This document shows, piece by piece, positions 34,331 to 45,997 of a stretch of 64,000 bases of DNA. Source of the stretch: Solen grandis (lineage: Eukaryota > Mollusca > Bivalvia > Adapedonta > Solenidae). Location of the stretch: the NCBI GenBank assembly GCA_021229015.1, contig CM037781.1:40477417-40541416 (forward strand), in the 5' to 3' direction. Under the pieces are notes generated by a model that worked only from the letters and a program-made list of their open reading frames with translations, was not told where the DNA came from and ran no database searches. Made by a program: the position numbers and the translations under genes. The first letter of the stretch is position 1; every line of letters begins with the position of its first letter.

Positions 34331-35181
34331 ATCTATATCTTACATTGTCTGTATACACATATGTTTGCGGTTTATTGATGAGCATTATTTCTGCAGCTAT
34401 GAAGGTTTGTGCAATCTTCATCAACAAAACAAATTTGCTACAATTCACACCAGCTGCAAAAACCTCCAAAATGACAAAATGACATTCCCTTGTTCATCAT
34501 CACAAGGAGATTAAGTCACCATTTGTGACAACTCTTGTTTCTTATATTAAATTGGATGCATAGATAGAAGCCTTCATATCAGAGAATTAAAGATGTATTA
34601 AATGAACCACAGAGGAAGTGGGGGAAAAAATCACTGGAGGTATTCAAAAAAGTGAAACAATCTATTATAGCAAATGTTTGACGGTGCTTAGAAAGAAATA
34701 AAGGAAAATGTTTTAAGTCTGCAGTATTAAAACATACGAAAACAGATTATGCGGGAATATTAGGGAGAATTAAGAGGTAAAGTCGCAAAGATCTCAGCGC
34801 AGAAAGCACCTGGAGAAATCCTATTTCTTCAAGTGCTGCACACTTGCAATCTTCCTACAGATGTATTTGTTTAATTTGGGGAGGAACGCCTTACAGTAGG
34901 TGTGAAAAAGCACATTATTACTTTTCTGAAACATTTCAAGTTTTTACATGTCTGCAGGATTTACTGAAGAGTGGTGAGAATACCATTAAGAGAAGGTTTT
35001 AGTGAAGGTAAATGGAAAAGATGTGTTTTGCTTGTTTTTAAGTGAGGACTTTTTTCCTCTTTATATTTCACTTTACTTATCTGTATGTTTTTTTGGCTGA
35101 TCTTTGAATGTGTGTTTTATATTAATGGCTTAGAGGTTTTGAAATTAAATCTGTGCTCTTGATGCTTGTGTATCAGTGAAA
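34331..35181. other. Unique sequence, nothing recognised
   Basis: No supported ORF or element up to the assembly gap. Confidence 0.4.
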
Positions 35182-35281
35182 NNNNNNNNNNNNNNNNNNN
35201 NNNNNNNNNNNNNNNNNNNNNNNNNNNNNNNNNNNNNNNNNNNNNNNNNNNNNNNNNNNNNNNNNNNNNNNNNNNNNNNNN
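35182..35281. other. Assembly gap (100 N)
   Basis: Exactly 100 unknown bases, the conventional placeholder for a gap of unknown size. Sequence order across it should be treated with care. Confidence 0.99.
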
Positions 35282-36050
35282 GTAAGAAATAAGTGTCTGT
35301 TGCCATTCTTCTGAAATCTGATAAAATTTGTGATATTTTACTTAATGCTTCCCTTTTTCAGCAAACTTGTTAAAACCTGACCAGTCTGTGTAGTAATTTT
35401 TCACATCACAACTCATATCAAAGCAGGATCAGGCAAGCCTTTTGTGTAAATTACAGTAAGAGTTACTATTCTCGTCTATATTTGGTGTTCAAGCTTTCTC
35501 TATGTGTGTTCACCTATCACACTGCTGTCACTATCAAAGATTGCCTTTGTTTACCCAGGATTACCAAGTCGGACACCTTATTTAGGGGGACAATACAGGT
35601 GCCTGTTCTGATCCAACTAAACTCTCCAATTAATCCCAAATTGATATATTACAAGTGGTGTTATCCTGTTAAAGTTTTCCCCTTCTTCTGAAAGGATCAC
35701 AGAGATGCAGTGTGGGTACACCATTAATGAAAATGTTCAGAACTGTAAATAAAGGCATTACTTTCTCTTTGATGTTTCCAAACTGGAGAGTTACCGTATT
35801 AATTCTATTAAACTGGCATATTAATTCTCCAAAACATATGTGTATTAGACCTCCCACTTCCTGGATTCTTTTCTCAAACAAATATTTTGGAATAATTGAT
35901 TTCCATGGTTACATAAACAGGAAGTTACTTGTTTGTGTTTAACTTCCCATCAACAGTATTTTGTATTTCCAGGAAGTTATCATTTATGTTTAAAACATGT
36001 TTTATTCTGCAGCCATGCCACTGATACTGTGACTGTTTCTCAGTAATATT
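35282..36050. other. Unique sequence, nothing firm
   Basis: ORFs of 69-76 codons on both strands lack recognisable domains. Confidence 0.35.
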
Positions 36051-36150
36051 TAGTTTTGTTCTTTTATTATATATGTCTCAAGTAGACAAAGTCTCAAAAT
36101 GACTGAAATACTGTCTGGGGGATGTTAAACACAACATAACAAAAAAGTTC
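36051..36150 (+). mobile_element. SINE 3' end fragment
   Basis: 'atgactgaaatactgtctgggggatgttaaacacaacataac' matches the SINE 3' end at 60330-60375 ('atgactgaaatactgtcaacgtgacg') and the one at 37805-37845. Confidence 0.5.
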
Positions 36151-37660
36151 TTGAACAAATGCTCAGAGCATGTATCAACAAGAACAAACCAGTATTACAG
36201 AGGTTCCAGTGATAACTCTAGTAATGGTATACCCCTGCATCCTTGCATAAAATGGGAGTCGTTCACTGATGAATTTTCCCACTGGTGGGTCAAGGTCACC
36301 ATTACTAAAAATAGGAACATTTATGAAATAGAAAAAATTTATACTTTATAATATATTAATTTGTAAATGTTGCCATATAATTACAATATATCACAATATA
36401 ATATAGTAACCATGCAAATGGCTTTTCACTGTATGTGAGTTGTAAAAGAGGACATCTGTAGGTTACAGGGATCTTAATCATCTTCAGTGATAGTGCTAGT
36501 TATCTGTGTCTATCAGCAAAGTTTCAGAATTGCACGAATTCCTGAAAGAAAGCTGTCCCAATTACAGCTGACTTGACACTTGGGGTATCGTATACCTATC
36601 AGATAGGGGAGGGATGTTTAGCCTCCTTTAGGTCTGATACAAACAATGGTTGACAGTGTTTGGGACACCTTATCTGGCTGCTCTGTAGAGAAGGAAAGGA
36701 ATGAAGATAAAAAATTGCTAAGTATTTTCCCTGATGTTAAACATGTGGATGGTTAAGTGCAAGGTGTTCATGGATTCACTTGTTGGCTTGCAGTAGAAGT
36801 CGTACTGCAAAACTGACACAGATGATCATTTAATGGAGAATTTCTGAAAGTTCTTTACTGATAAAAATGAGTGATTTAAACAGTTCATCTTTTCAGTCTC
36901 TAATGCTGGGGATATATCCCACTGTTAAATCATTCATTTTTTACTCGGGATAGATTCAAGGGTTATTTGACTGCGAATGGAGACAGGGTGATAAAATGTT
37001 ATTGAGATTTTAATTGGTTTGCTTGATTAAGTTTTCCGTATTCAGAATCACGAGCTGTCAGATATTGAGCGGATTTTATTGCTGTAACTCCACCTATTTT
37101 TTTCATTAAATCAGTGTACACACTGAGGCCAAAGGGATCTTTATTTCATAGGAATGGTATCAAAACTTGCGGGGATAGGAAAATCATTTGCATAAAGAAA
37201 TAAGGTTGTGTATTACCTTTTTCACTATAGTTGAAACACATTGGATGATTGTTTCTTTTCATTAAAAAGAAGGCTATATGAAAACCAGGTACATATCCTA
37301 TACCAGAACATAGTATGAAAGTTGAGAAAGCAATACTTCAAAACTCAGAAGAATTTTTTTTGTAAAAGAAAACAATGAAGCTTAGATTTTTCTGTGGCCA
37401 GCTTATGTATGGCTTGGGCCCAAATTCTTAGTAAAGAACCCTTAACCTGGTTTAGTCAAAATGGTTGACCTGGTTTAGTCAAATGGTTGACCTGGTTTAC
37501 ACAATGGAACCCATGTTTTTGTTTGTGATACTGTTTGTCAGCACTTGACCTAGCGATGAGCCTTAAACATTCACAGCTTAAACGGTAAAGGTGCTTTTCA
37601 GCATTCATTGAGAGAAATATTAGAAAAGCAAGGCTACCAAAGTCATAAAAAATGGTACTG
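36151..37660. other. Unique sequence with small duplications
   Basis: At 36470-36500 'atcttaatcatcttcagtgatagtgctagtt' resembles the 3' end motif of the element at 38646. At 37445-37500 'gacctggtttagtcaa' is repeated. Nothing else is recognised. Confidence 0.35.
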
Positions 37661-37669
37661 GTATAGCTA

Positions 37670-37850
37670 CTCCCTTGCTTGGCGCTAGTTCCAGGTCTGG
37701 TTAGCCTGGTGTCAGGATTATGTGACTGGGTGTGGAATCATGCCACATGTGTACAGCGTGATACTGCAGTATGGCAGCACTATATCTGTCTTGACTCCTA
37801 ATGATTAAAATACTGTTGGTGGGACGTTAAACCCAATAAACAAACAATGA
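37670..37850 (+). mobile_element. SINE copy
   Basis: Contains 'actgggtgtggaatcatgccacatgt', 'gcgtgatactgcagtatggcagcac' and ends 'aaatactgttggtgggacgttaaacccaa' followed by a TAAACAAACAA simple tail. The body is shared with 13366-13580. Confidence 0.65.
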
Positions 37851-37904
37851 ACAAATAAAGGTTTGTTTACTAATATGTCAACATATAACAATAGAAGCTG
37901 CATT

Positions 37905-38065
37905 GCTATCTTTTAGCTCCTCACAGATTTGGGTTTGAGACTTTCATGTGAGGAAGCCTCCCAGCTGGCTTGTTTTAGGTCAGTGCCTCTGTGCATGTGG
38001 GATTTTCCTCCACCTATAGTTAGCTGAATGTGGCAATATGACTTAAATGCTGCTGCACCAATGGT
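37905..38065 (+). mobile_element. SINE copy (5' truncated)
   Basis: 'ttcatgtgaggaagcctcccagctggct' to 'tatagttagctgaatgtggcaatatgact' matches the body at 60205-60340. The tRNA-like head is missing or decayed. Confidence 0.65.
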
Positions 38066-38555
38066 TAACTCCAAAACCTTCTTTTTATGCCCCCCCTTCA
38101 AAGAAGAGGTTGCATATTGCTTTGCACATGTTGGTCTGTCGGAAGATCAAACCTTATCCAAGTGATAGCAGTGTTTGTAATTATCAGTAGTCAACCTTTA
38201 CCAAGTTAAGTTCTGGACCAATTTGTGTGAGGTACATAAACACCATACATATTATAATATAGCTACAGTAGAACCTCGTTAATCCGAAGTCATAGGGACC
38301 GGGCTGAAAACTGTGAAATTCGGATTAAAAATCCAATGATTAATTTCGGTTTGTGTGCATGTATGTTTGCGTTATCATTACCGGTGAGTATCGTGAAAAT
38401 TGCTATGTCGGAAAACAACTACTGGTAGATGAAATGAAATGAAAAACAGATCCTGTACGCAAGAGGGTCTACACGGAAATACAATTACATACAAGTAATG
38501 ATATTGAAATTCTTTAATACATGTATGCAAATATGTATGGAAATAATAAGAAATC

Positions 38556-39500
38556 AAAACAGTTCAACAGTAATTTCGTCTTTCTGTTTCAACCAAGTTG
38601 ATAGCGTATTTGGTGGTACCCCAAACTCTTCGGCAATTTGCATTTTATACCCCCGAAACGAAGTTTGGGGGGGTGTATAGGAGTCACCCGGTGGTCGGTC
38701 GGTCGGTTGGTCGGTCGGTCGGTCCAGCGGTCAGTTGCATTATTGGAATTCAATACAACTTCATGCAATGATCAAGCACATGGAGAGGAAGTGCAGTGCA
38801 CAAAAACCATAACTCCATCTTGACTTATTACAGAGTTATTGCCCTTTGTTACTTTTCCTTGTCCGGAGCATAACTTGAAAAGTACAAGTTGGAATTGAAA
38901 ATAATTTCATACAATTGTCAACCACAATAAGAGGAAGTGCAGTGCACAAGAACCATAACTCTATCTATTGTAATTACAGAGTTATTGCCCTTTGTTACTT
39001 TTCCTTGTCCGGAGCTTAACTTTAAAACTACTGGTTGGAATTCAAAACAATTTCATACAATGGTCAAGCACAACCTGTGTAACCCGGCCAAAAATCTGGA
39101 AAAAAAACTAATGTAAAAATGTCTTTTTCATACTCTTCTTCTTAATCCTAATAACTTCATCATTTCTAAAGCAGTATTGCGGGGGTATTAATCACATTTA
39201 GTGATAGTTCTAGTTTTATTTAATTCCCCTCTCGACTTCCTGGATGGCTGCAAACTTCTTTTGATAGGTTTTGGAGTTGAGCCTACGTTTAACCCCCTTC
39301 CGTCCTAATGCCGATCCAGATATCCTCCCGGTTTGTTTACCGGGCCCTTCTCTAGATTGCTCGACAGCGAATAGGGTTGAGACAAACCCGGACACACCGG
39401 GTATTTCACAGGATTGTTCTGACATTGATAATTGTGTGGAATTATCTTTGGAGACAATAATTCTTTCGGACGTTTGTGTGCAGAGACAACAGAGATACAA
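38556..39500 (-). pseudogene. Tigger/pogo transposase N-terminal fragment (CENP-B N-like helix-turn-helix), broken
   Basis: Reading the minus strand, 39500-39216 encodes a peptide ending RRLNSKTYQKKFAAIQEVER, and about 38642-38556 encodes IAEEFGVPPNTLSTWLKQKD followed by EITVE and a stop. Together these are the two halves of the CENP-B/Tigger N-terminal HTH, which binds the transposon ends; 'IAEEFGVPPNTLSTWLK' is very characteristic of that family. The two halves are separated by the inserted element (38646-39213), and the joined frame does not appear to match. The stop soon after WLKQKDEITVE shows the second DNA-binding domain and the DDE domain were already deleted. Non-functional. Confidence 0.8.
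38646..39213 (+). mobile_element. Innermost hairpin-ended element (family D)
   Basis: Begins ATACCCCCGAAACGAAGTTT, folding on GGGGGGGTGTAT, then a GGTCGGTCGG run (38693-38730) and a two-to-three-unit core of about 150 bp ('gaggaagtgcagtgcacaa', 'cagagttattgccctttgttacttttccttgtccggagc'). Ends 'gcgggggtattaatcacatttagtgatagttctag'. It interrupts the transposase frame. The T-rich junctions (TTTTA on both sides) could be a short duplication or a T-rich target. Confidence 0.7.
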
Positions 39501-40030
39501 TCCATGATTAATCTCTGCTGACTAAATTTAAATTTACATAAAAATCAAGTACTCAAGATCTGACACCTGGGTTTATCTGCTGATGCATGTCTGTTACTCA
39601 ACCTGTCAGACATCAATTAGAAGTAATCAATAATTTCCGGTCAGACACGTGCTGATAATCCCTACCTGGAAAAAGGTGTGAAAAACTTACTTGAGCCATC
39701 ATTCCAGTGACGCCGCAAAATGAACTGACCCGTGTACGATCGAAGTTAAGGGCGATATGTCTTAGAAAATGTATGAAAATTGTCTTCAAAATAAAAATTG
39801 AAAAATAGGTATAAAAAGTGAACTCGGGACCAGGATTTAACTTCGAAAAAAAAAAAAAATTGGTTAAAATTTTAAAATAAGAAGGGGAAAAATTGGGACC
39901 GAAAAAAAACTTCGAAATGGTGAGGAATTCAGTTTAACGATGTTCAGTTAGACGAGGTTCTACTGTGTATATATATATATATAATGGCATATGAGGGGGG
40001 CATATATGTTATACAGACATTTCTTGTTTA

Positions 40031-41598
40031 GCTGAGACTTTTATACTTGCTGGTAGATCAGGATTGTCAATAAAAAAATGACAAATGTTTAGAGATGAGA
40101 TGATTTACAATTTACAGAGACTTACTGTAATACCAGAGAGAATCTATGAAAATTGAAATCTGAAGTCTTGGGCCTGTATTGCAAGATATTTCCAAGATAT
40201 GTTAAATACAGGATGTGAAGGGACATTGTTTCTGCTCTGAGTTGACGTCCCAATAGTAGATATTGCTGCAAAATTAGATATATGAGCATGTTCCCCGCGG
40301 ATGGCATATTTGTCTGCTCTCTTGTTCATTGCTGGTCTATTCTAGATAGCATCTAGATTACCCTGAACATTTCTTGTACACTGTTTTCTCCGATGTCGGT
40401 GGTTTTCCGTCCCAGTAAGGATGATATGTTCAATACCAGCACCTGGGATGGGCCATCATTGGGGAAACTTTTCCAAAGTTATTACCACAAAAGAAGTGCT
40501 GGAAAAATTGAAGGAGGCATGATATTAGTGTCCAATTTCCACAGAAAATTGGAAGGAGACTATTATATTTGTCGCCTTTTTCGTTGAAATGTAGAATTTG
40601 AGAGACAAAACTGTGACACTGAAATTTGCCCATCAATTTTTGTATTATCTAAGTTGTGCCCGGTAGATATAGGAAGATGCTGACTTGTTCAGATGAATTA
40701 CTCAGGTGAAGTAGCGATACGCTCTGCAAAGTTGCCGCAAAAGAGGTTTCCAAGCAACTTTATAGCGGAGAAATTGAATTTGACATTGTGTTGTTACAAA
40801 ACTGCCTTGGGAGCTCAGCATCAAATTATTTCGCTTTATTTGTAACTAGACCCACAGAACTGACTACATCTCGTCAAGAGCAGCGAAGTCTGAAATCCCC
40901 AATAATGAGGGAACAGATTATCGGCGGAGTTGCTGTATTACTTATAAAGGAAAGTGGTGTTTGTCTCGCGATACAATTGATTTTCCTCAGAGGTTACCAA
41001 TGTGGGAATATATATGGCTTGTTTTCACACGCAGGAGTCCTGGAAAAGGTGGGAGGGATGTGCTATATTTGTCGCTGTACACGACTAGGTTCTTGCTCAC
41101 TTCCATACAAAGATAGGGACGCAAGACGATGATTGTATCCCTTGTTCTTACCTTAGACTAAGGTCAGAATGATATTGAAAGTTTCTGTACCTTACACCTT
41201 ACAGTGTGAGACAGAAGTTCCGTTATGGCAAACATTGGAAAGGGAGAGAGATACAGACAGACCTAGAGAGAGAATCAGTGCATCTATTATCTTTAATATA
41301 TCTCTATATGATAATATAATAAAAGCAATTAAAGGGGGAAAATTAATTTCAAGAATGTCAGTCTTAAATAAGTACATAGAAGCAGCTTGAAAAAAAAAAA
41401 AAATCAAGGCAGTTTTTTTTTTAATGGTTTTTAGGGTTAGCTTCAGTATTGACGATGTTACTGTTGAGAGACTTTACATTAAATCTGCTTGTATAATTTT
41501 CAATTTACAATGTCAAGTCAATCCTATGATTCAATCTTCTGCCTCTTGCTCCAAAAATAATGGCTACATAGCATCAGGGACCAGTTTCCTACATTTGT
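40031..41598. other. Unique sequence, nothing firm
   Basis: ORFs of 61-114 codons (including 40788-41132) have no recognisable domain. 'atatttgtcgcc/ctg' recurs at about 40568 and 41071 with similar upstream sequence, hinting at an old duplication. Confidence 0.35.
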
Positions 41599-41705
41599 GA
41601 GGTCGATGTGGCCAAGTTGTTACAGTCATTAACTCAGTGTCACTCAGCCTCTCCCTGCCAAGGGTTCAAGACCTGATCTGGTCTCTCCAATCCCTTTTTT
41701 TATCA
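41599..41705 (+). mobile_element. tRNA-derived SINE head
   Basis: A-box-like TGGCCAAGTTG and B-box-like GGGTTCAAGACC at tRNA-like spacing, followed by 'tgatctggtctctccaatccc' and a T-run. Confidence 0.6.
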
Positions 41706-42270
41706 TTTCAATTTGGTTAATGTATGTTATTTGTGCTATCTTAATTTGCGCTTTTATGTTTTAATTAAATACTAATTAAATTTTCCTCACCTAAATCTAG
41801 TAAAAGTCTACTGTGCAATTTAACCTTGGAACACAAAAGGAAATCCAAGTTACTGGTAGGACAGGATGTGTAGTGAAGCAATGCAGTGAGACACGGAAAT
41901 GTAGGAGATTGGGAAACATGGTTTGTTCTTCGCCACATACACCTGTCAGTAACGGCTCTGTTAATCACCCAACAGTGGGGTTACGCAGAAGATATTCCCC
42001 AATGAAGATGCTCACAAGATTATATTTGGAAGTCAGCCGAGCTGACGGTGATAGATGGAAGTCTGAATTTGTCAAAGGATGATGAATCTCTCTCTGGTAG
42101 GCTCTCCCTCAGACTTCTTTAGCAATGTCTTGGACAGAATTTTTCCTGACATTTTGGGCATTTTTTTTTATATATATACATAATTATATATTGTCTTGAC
42201 AGCCCCACCTTTTTTGTGTTCTTTATCAATGGTTTGACTGTGTATTGTAATTAATCTTATCTTGTGTGTG
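41706..42270. other. Unique sequence, nothing firm
   Basis: An 89-codon ORF (41813-42082) has no recognisable domain. Confidence 0.35.
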
Positions 42271-42287
42271 ACTTGAGATTCACCATA

Positions 42288-42745
42288 TACAAGATATGAT
42301 GGGGAAGATGAGGCTAAACTAGCTACAGTAAATGCAAGATATGATGTAGAAGATGAGGCTAAACCAGTTTCAGCTCCAGCAGATGCAAGGTATGATGGGG
42401 AAGATGAGGCTAACCTAGCTGCAGTAAATGCAAGATATAATGTAGAAGATGAGGCTAAACCAGTTTCAGCTCCAGCAGATGCAAGATATGATGGGGAGGA
42501 TGAGGCTAAACTAGTTGCAGCAGATGCAAGTTATGATGGGGGAAAATGAGGCTGAACTAGTAGCAGCAGATGCAAGATATGTTTGGGAAAATGAGGATAA
42601 ACTAACTTCAGCAGATGCCAGATATGTTTGGGAAAATGAGGCTAAACTAACTTCAGCAGATGCAAGATATGTTTGGGAAAATGAGGCTAAACTAACTTCA
42701 GCAGATGCCAGATATGATAGGGAAGATGAGGCTAAACTAGACACA
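42288..42745 (+). repeat. 45/51-bp tandem repeat with acidic coding-like units
   Basis: Each unit translates to a 15-residue ARYDGEDEAKLVAAD-like or 17-residue ARYDVEDEAKPVSAPAD-like peptide. The left half alternates 45- and 51-bp units; the right half is a homogeneous 45-bp array (ARYVWENEAKLTSAD). One extra G near 42540 breaks the frame, so the left half (no Met, stop upstream) and the 107-codon ORF at 42515-42838 are in different frames. Consistent phase within each half may simply follow from the period. Confidence 0.9.
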
Positions 42746-42944
42746 CTTGCTGTTATTTGGGATGTAGTTGGTATAGCTGATCTGATAATTTTTATTTGTA
42801 TGGATGTGTCATCTTATATGATTAAGATAACTGCCTAACAACAATCAGCAATTCAAAACTGACTTCTTTTCACTATTATTAAACAGTATATGTAGGTTTT
42901 TCTCTTTACCTAAACATTGAACTGTGAAGATTCATTAAAGTGCA

Positions 42945-43045
42945 CTCCATTATAATGCTCCATTATGACATGTTCCATTATAACACTCTGCATTATAACA
43001 CATTTCATTATAATGCCCAACAATATAGTGTTCAAATGGAGTACA
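42945..43045. repeat. Degenerate 'ccattataaca' repeat, copy 2
   Basis: 'ctccattataatgctccattatgacatgttccattataacac' is closely similar to 23870-23940. Confidence 0.55.
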
Positions 43046-43190
43046 TGTTATTTTAAATGGAAGCTGTGTTTTGTCACAGACAGATATATCAATCAGTAGT
43101 TCCTTATTAAATTAAAATATTCTTGATTTTTAGATGGATTTTGACTGAACTGTATGTATCTTATTTCAAATTACTACTAAATCAACTTAA

Positions 43191-43432
43191 TTAACCCTTT
43201 CCCCCATAGAGGAAACCATGAAAAGACCTATGCGAACAGCATAAAACCAGATCAGCCTGCGAGTAACTCGCAGGCTGATCAGGTTTTATGCTGTTCGCTG
43301 CTCCTCAGTGGTCTGGAAATTAGGATTTTGTAATTAAATTTGGTAAGGTTTAACTGTGGTTTTCTGCAGATCAGGCTTTATGTGATACCTATAGAGGGCG
43401 TCAAAAGGAGTATATATGAGGGAAAGGGTTAA
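43191..43432 (+). mobile_element. TTAA MITE family A, copy 5 (242 bp)
   Basis: Complete. Slightly diverged right sub-terminal block ('atagagggcgtcaaaaggagtatatatg'). The left flank is CTTAATTAACCC, so TTAA occurs twice in tandem. Confidence 0.95.
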
Positions 43433-44270
43433 AGTATGAAATTGCATTTCTAGACAATATACAGAGGAACCTTGTCTGCTTACAGTGCTTTGAGCTATAT
43501 CTATATGGCCTATTCTCGACAGTGGTCGATGATTCAGTTAAATCTTAAAATACCCAAGCATCCTTGACCTTTTCCATGGTGCAAATTGCGTCTTTTGCAC
43601 CATGAACAATTCAGAGGCAATTATTATATAAGTTTGGAGAAGTTGTTTTCCAATCGATGCAAAGTTTATTAGTTGGAACAAGTTTCTCTGCCGAAGAATG
43701 GGTATCGCTAATTTGTAATTACTGATGTAGAGGAAGTTTGGAGCAAGCCGTGAGCTGTTTATAGGTTATTGTTACATAAAGTTATTAGGAAAGGTACTAG
43801 AAGCGTGCAGTAGCGCTACTTCGTACTAATCTGGTTTGGTATGGTCCTTGCTGATGCTGGGGTTTCAAGTGCTTGGTTGAATAAGGGTAAGGCAGATTTA
43901 GGCGAACATTTCAAGACCATTTTATGTTAAAGAGATAAGTCAATGCAATAACATTATGGAAATGAAGGCAAAATGTATCTAAAGTATTGAAAAATAAATT
44001 CTGTATGGGAGTTAAGGTCTAGGATATGAAATTATTGTACAATTGAATTGCAGTGTTCAGGAGAAATGGAGGTCTGTTTACCATGTATAGTGAGTCTGTA
44101 ATAGGATGGAGTCTGATAAACCTTTGCAATGACATAAATTGTTTTAAAATCAGTCCGGGAACCAGCTATCTCATATTATACTAAACCTCTCAAGGTTGGA
44201 CCTACAGTTTGCTCTGGGAAAGTAAAAAAAAATATCTTAAATCTAAAAGATTTGATTTCCCAATTTTTGT
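43433..44270. other. Unique sequence, nothing recognised
   Basis: A short fold-back ('tggtgcaaattgcgtcttttgcacca') lies at about 43578-43604. Confidence 0.4.
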
Positions 44271-44277
44271 GCCCTAT

Positions 44278-44360
44278 TTTTTTAGCGTGATACTGAAATG
44301 TGACAGCACTATCAACATCTTTAAATGTCTGAAATTTTGTCAGTCAGAGTTTAAACCCAG
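44278..44360 (+). mobile_element. SINE 3' part
   Basis: 'gcgtgatactgaaatgtgacagcactatcaacatc' and 'ctgaaattttgtcagtcagagtttaaaccca' match the SINE body and end at 37750-37845. Confidence 0.5.
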
Positions 44361-45997
44361 GAAAAAACAAGAAGGATGAGATTTTACCAAAGCACTTTCA
44401 ATTGATAGAATATTAGATATGTTATTTTCTTTTTGTTTTTGTTATTGAAGTAGTCAGTGGAGTTGCTTCCCCTACATTATTAATTTCTTCTTGGTCACCT
44501 GCCTGGACTCACTCAGTATCTATCGCAGAAACCACATCCAGGGAACGTAATTTGTGTAGAGAGGCGACTTGGCCAAGCATGCAACCTCTGGCAGACAGAC
44601 CTGTGTTTAATTTATTGGGTATCATAAACGATTATTACAGTGTTAAATATTTACCCAGTCCCACCATTGTTCAGTCTCACCCCTGTATCTCAGACAGTCT
44701 TGTTGATAGACACGATAATCAAACCCCCCCCCTTGTCAGACTTTAATCAGCAGGATCAAGGCACAATCGGGCTATCTGGGTTTTAGACTCTGTGTCAGAT
44801 AGGACAGTCTTTGTTTGTAGGCCGATTTGGTATTGTATCCTGAACTTTGTCACAGCTGACAGCGCTAGGCTTGGGTTAAGTTCATTGACAGACAGGAATC
44901 ATGCTTCCATAGTGTATGATTTGATTCTGTAAGATTCTTAGAAAATCAATTATCTCATTAATATTCATTTATCTCATTGGTATTTCATCTCATTAATATT
45001 TGTTAATCTCATTAGTATTCATCTCTTTAATATTCAATGATATTTGATCAAGTTATCTCTGCTAAATAAACTGATGAAAGATCAACAATGAAGTCTCAAG
45101 TTACATTTCTTGAAATAGATATTTCTATCAGGTTCCAAGTAATTCCATAGGTTCTAATACTGAGTCCGATACAGTGTCCATTTTTGAAATTTAATATAAT
45201 TATTAGGGATCTAGAAAGGCTTGAAGAATTGTTTACTAATAAATATTCAGAGCATCGTCAGGTAGGAAAACAGTATCGTAGGCATGGTTGGTGAATACAA
45301 AAAAAAAAGAAAGACAGATTTAATGAATGAGCACCAGATGAATAAGACTGATTTGAAGGAGGCTGGATCTTGGACCAGGGACAAGTCTTGCAGTTGTTAC
45401 AAATTCTCTAACCTTAATTTCTTATGCTGACTAAACCGCATTGCTCATGAATAATATTTTTGTCCACATTTCACGTGCTCTGTACATATTTCACATGCTT
45501 GTGGTATCCTGACTGGTTCCCATTAATTTTGCCAACTGCCTGTTGCACCAGGGTTTGCCTGCCTGGGGAAGCCAGGGCAGGCGACTGAATGATGATCAAT
45601 TTGTGACAGCCCCCTCATAATGGTGCCAATTTTCTCGCCATGACACTGTTTATCCACCTCAACAAAATCACAGCATCCATTATTGACTCCCCAGTTACCA
45701 AAGTAATGGCTTCGCAATTTACAATTTACGTTCCACAAGTAAAAATATCCAGCAAAAACAATGAAATGTGAAGAATCTCATACTTTTAGCTTGGTACTGC
45801 GGTGTGGGCAGTGTCGGCCAGAACTCATATGATTGTATGAACTGGTCTGACCGTTCCTTGGAACGTATTTCTCCAGGCTGATAAAGTTTTACTCAGTTTA
45901 CATCTTGTTGTCATGGTATTAGATGGAATTGGATATTGAGAAAGAAACATAAACCTGTTTTGAGTTAATAAGGAGATGGCCAGGCTTCTGTTTCATT
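44361..45997. other. Unique sequence, nothing firm
   Basis: 44940-45035 has several 'atctcattaatattcat' repeats. 45791-45860 ('gcttggtactgcggtgtgggcagtg') weakly resembles the SINE body. 45530-45660 is GC-richer with 'gcaggcgac' and no ORF. Confidence 0.35.

Larger units (their letters stand above)
38276..39965 (-). mobile_element. Tigger-like element, internally deleted and interrupted
   Basis: The left end CAGTAGAACCTCGTTAATCC and the right end, reverse-complemented, CAGTAGAACCTCGTCTAAC are terminal inverted repeats. TA precedes the left end; the right flank has TG, interpretable as a mutated TA. On the minus strand it keeps fragments of a CENP-B-type transposase N-terminus (separate entry) but lacks the DDE catalytic region. 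About 570 bp of an unrelated element (38646-39213) sits within it. Confidence 0.8.
38088..40030 (+). mobile_element. Outer hairpin-ended element, split by a Tigger insertion
   Basis: The left part starts TATGCCCCCCCTTCAAAGAA, whose C-run and TTC fold with GAAGAGG, then 'gcacatgttggtctgtcgg', and runs to about 38273. After the Tigger element the sequence resumes and ends 'ggcatatgaggggggcatat..acagacattTCTTGTTT' near 40030. The ending again combines a fold-back block with a CTTGTTT tail. Confidence 0.55.
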
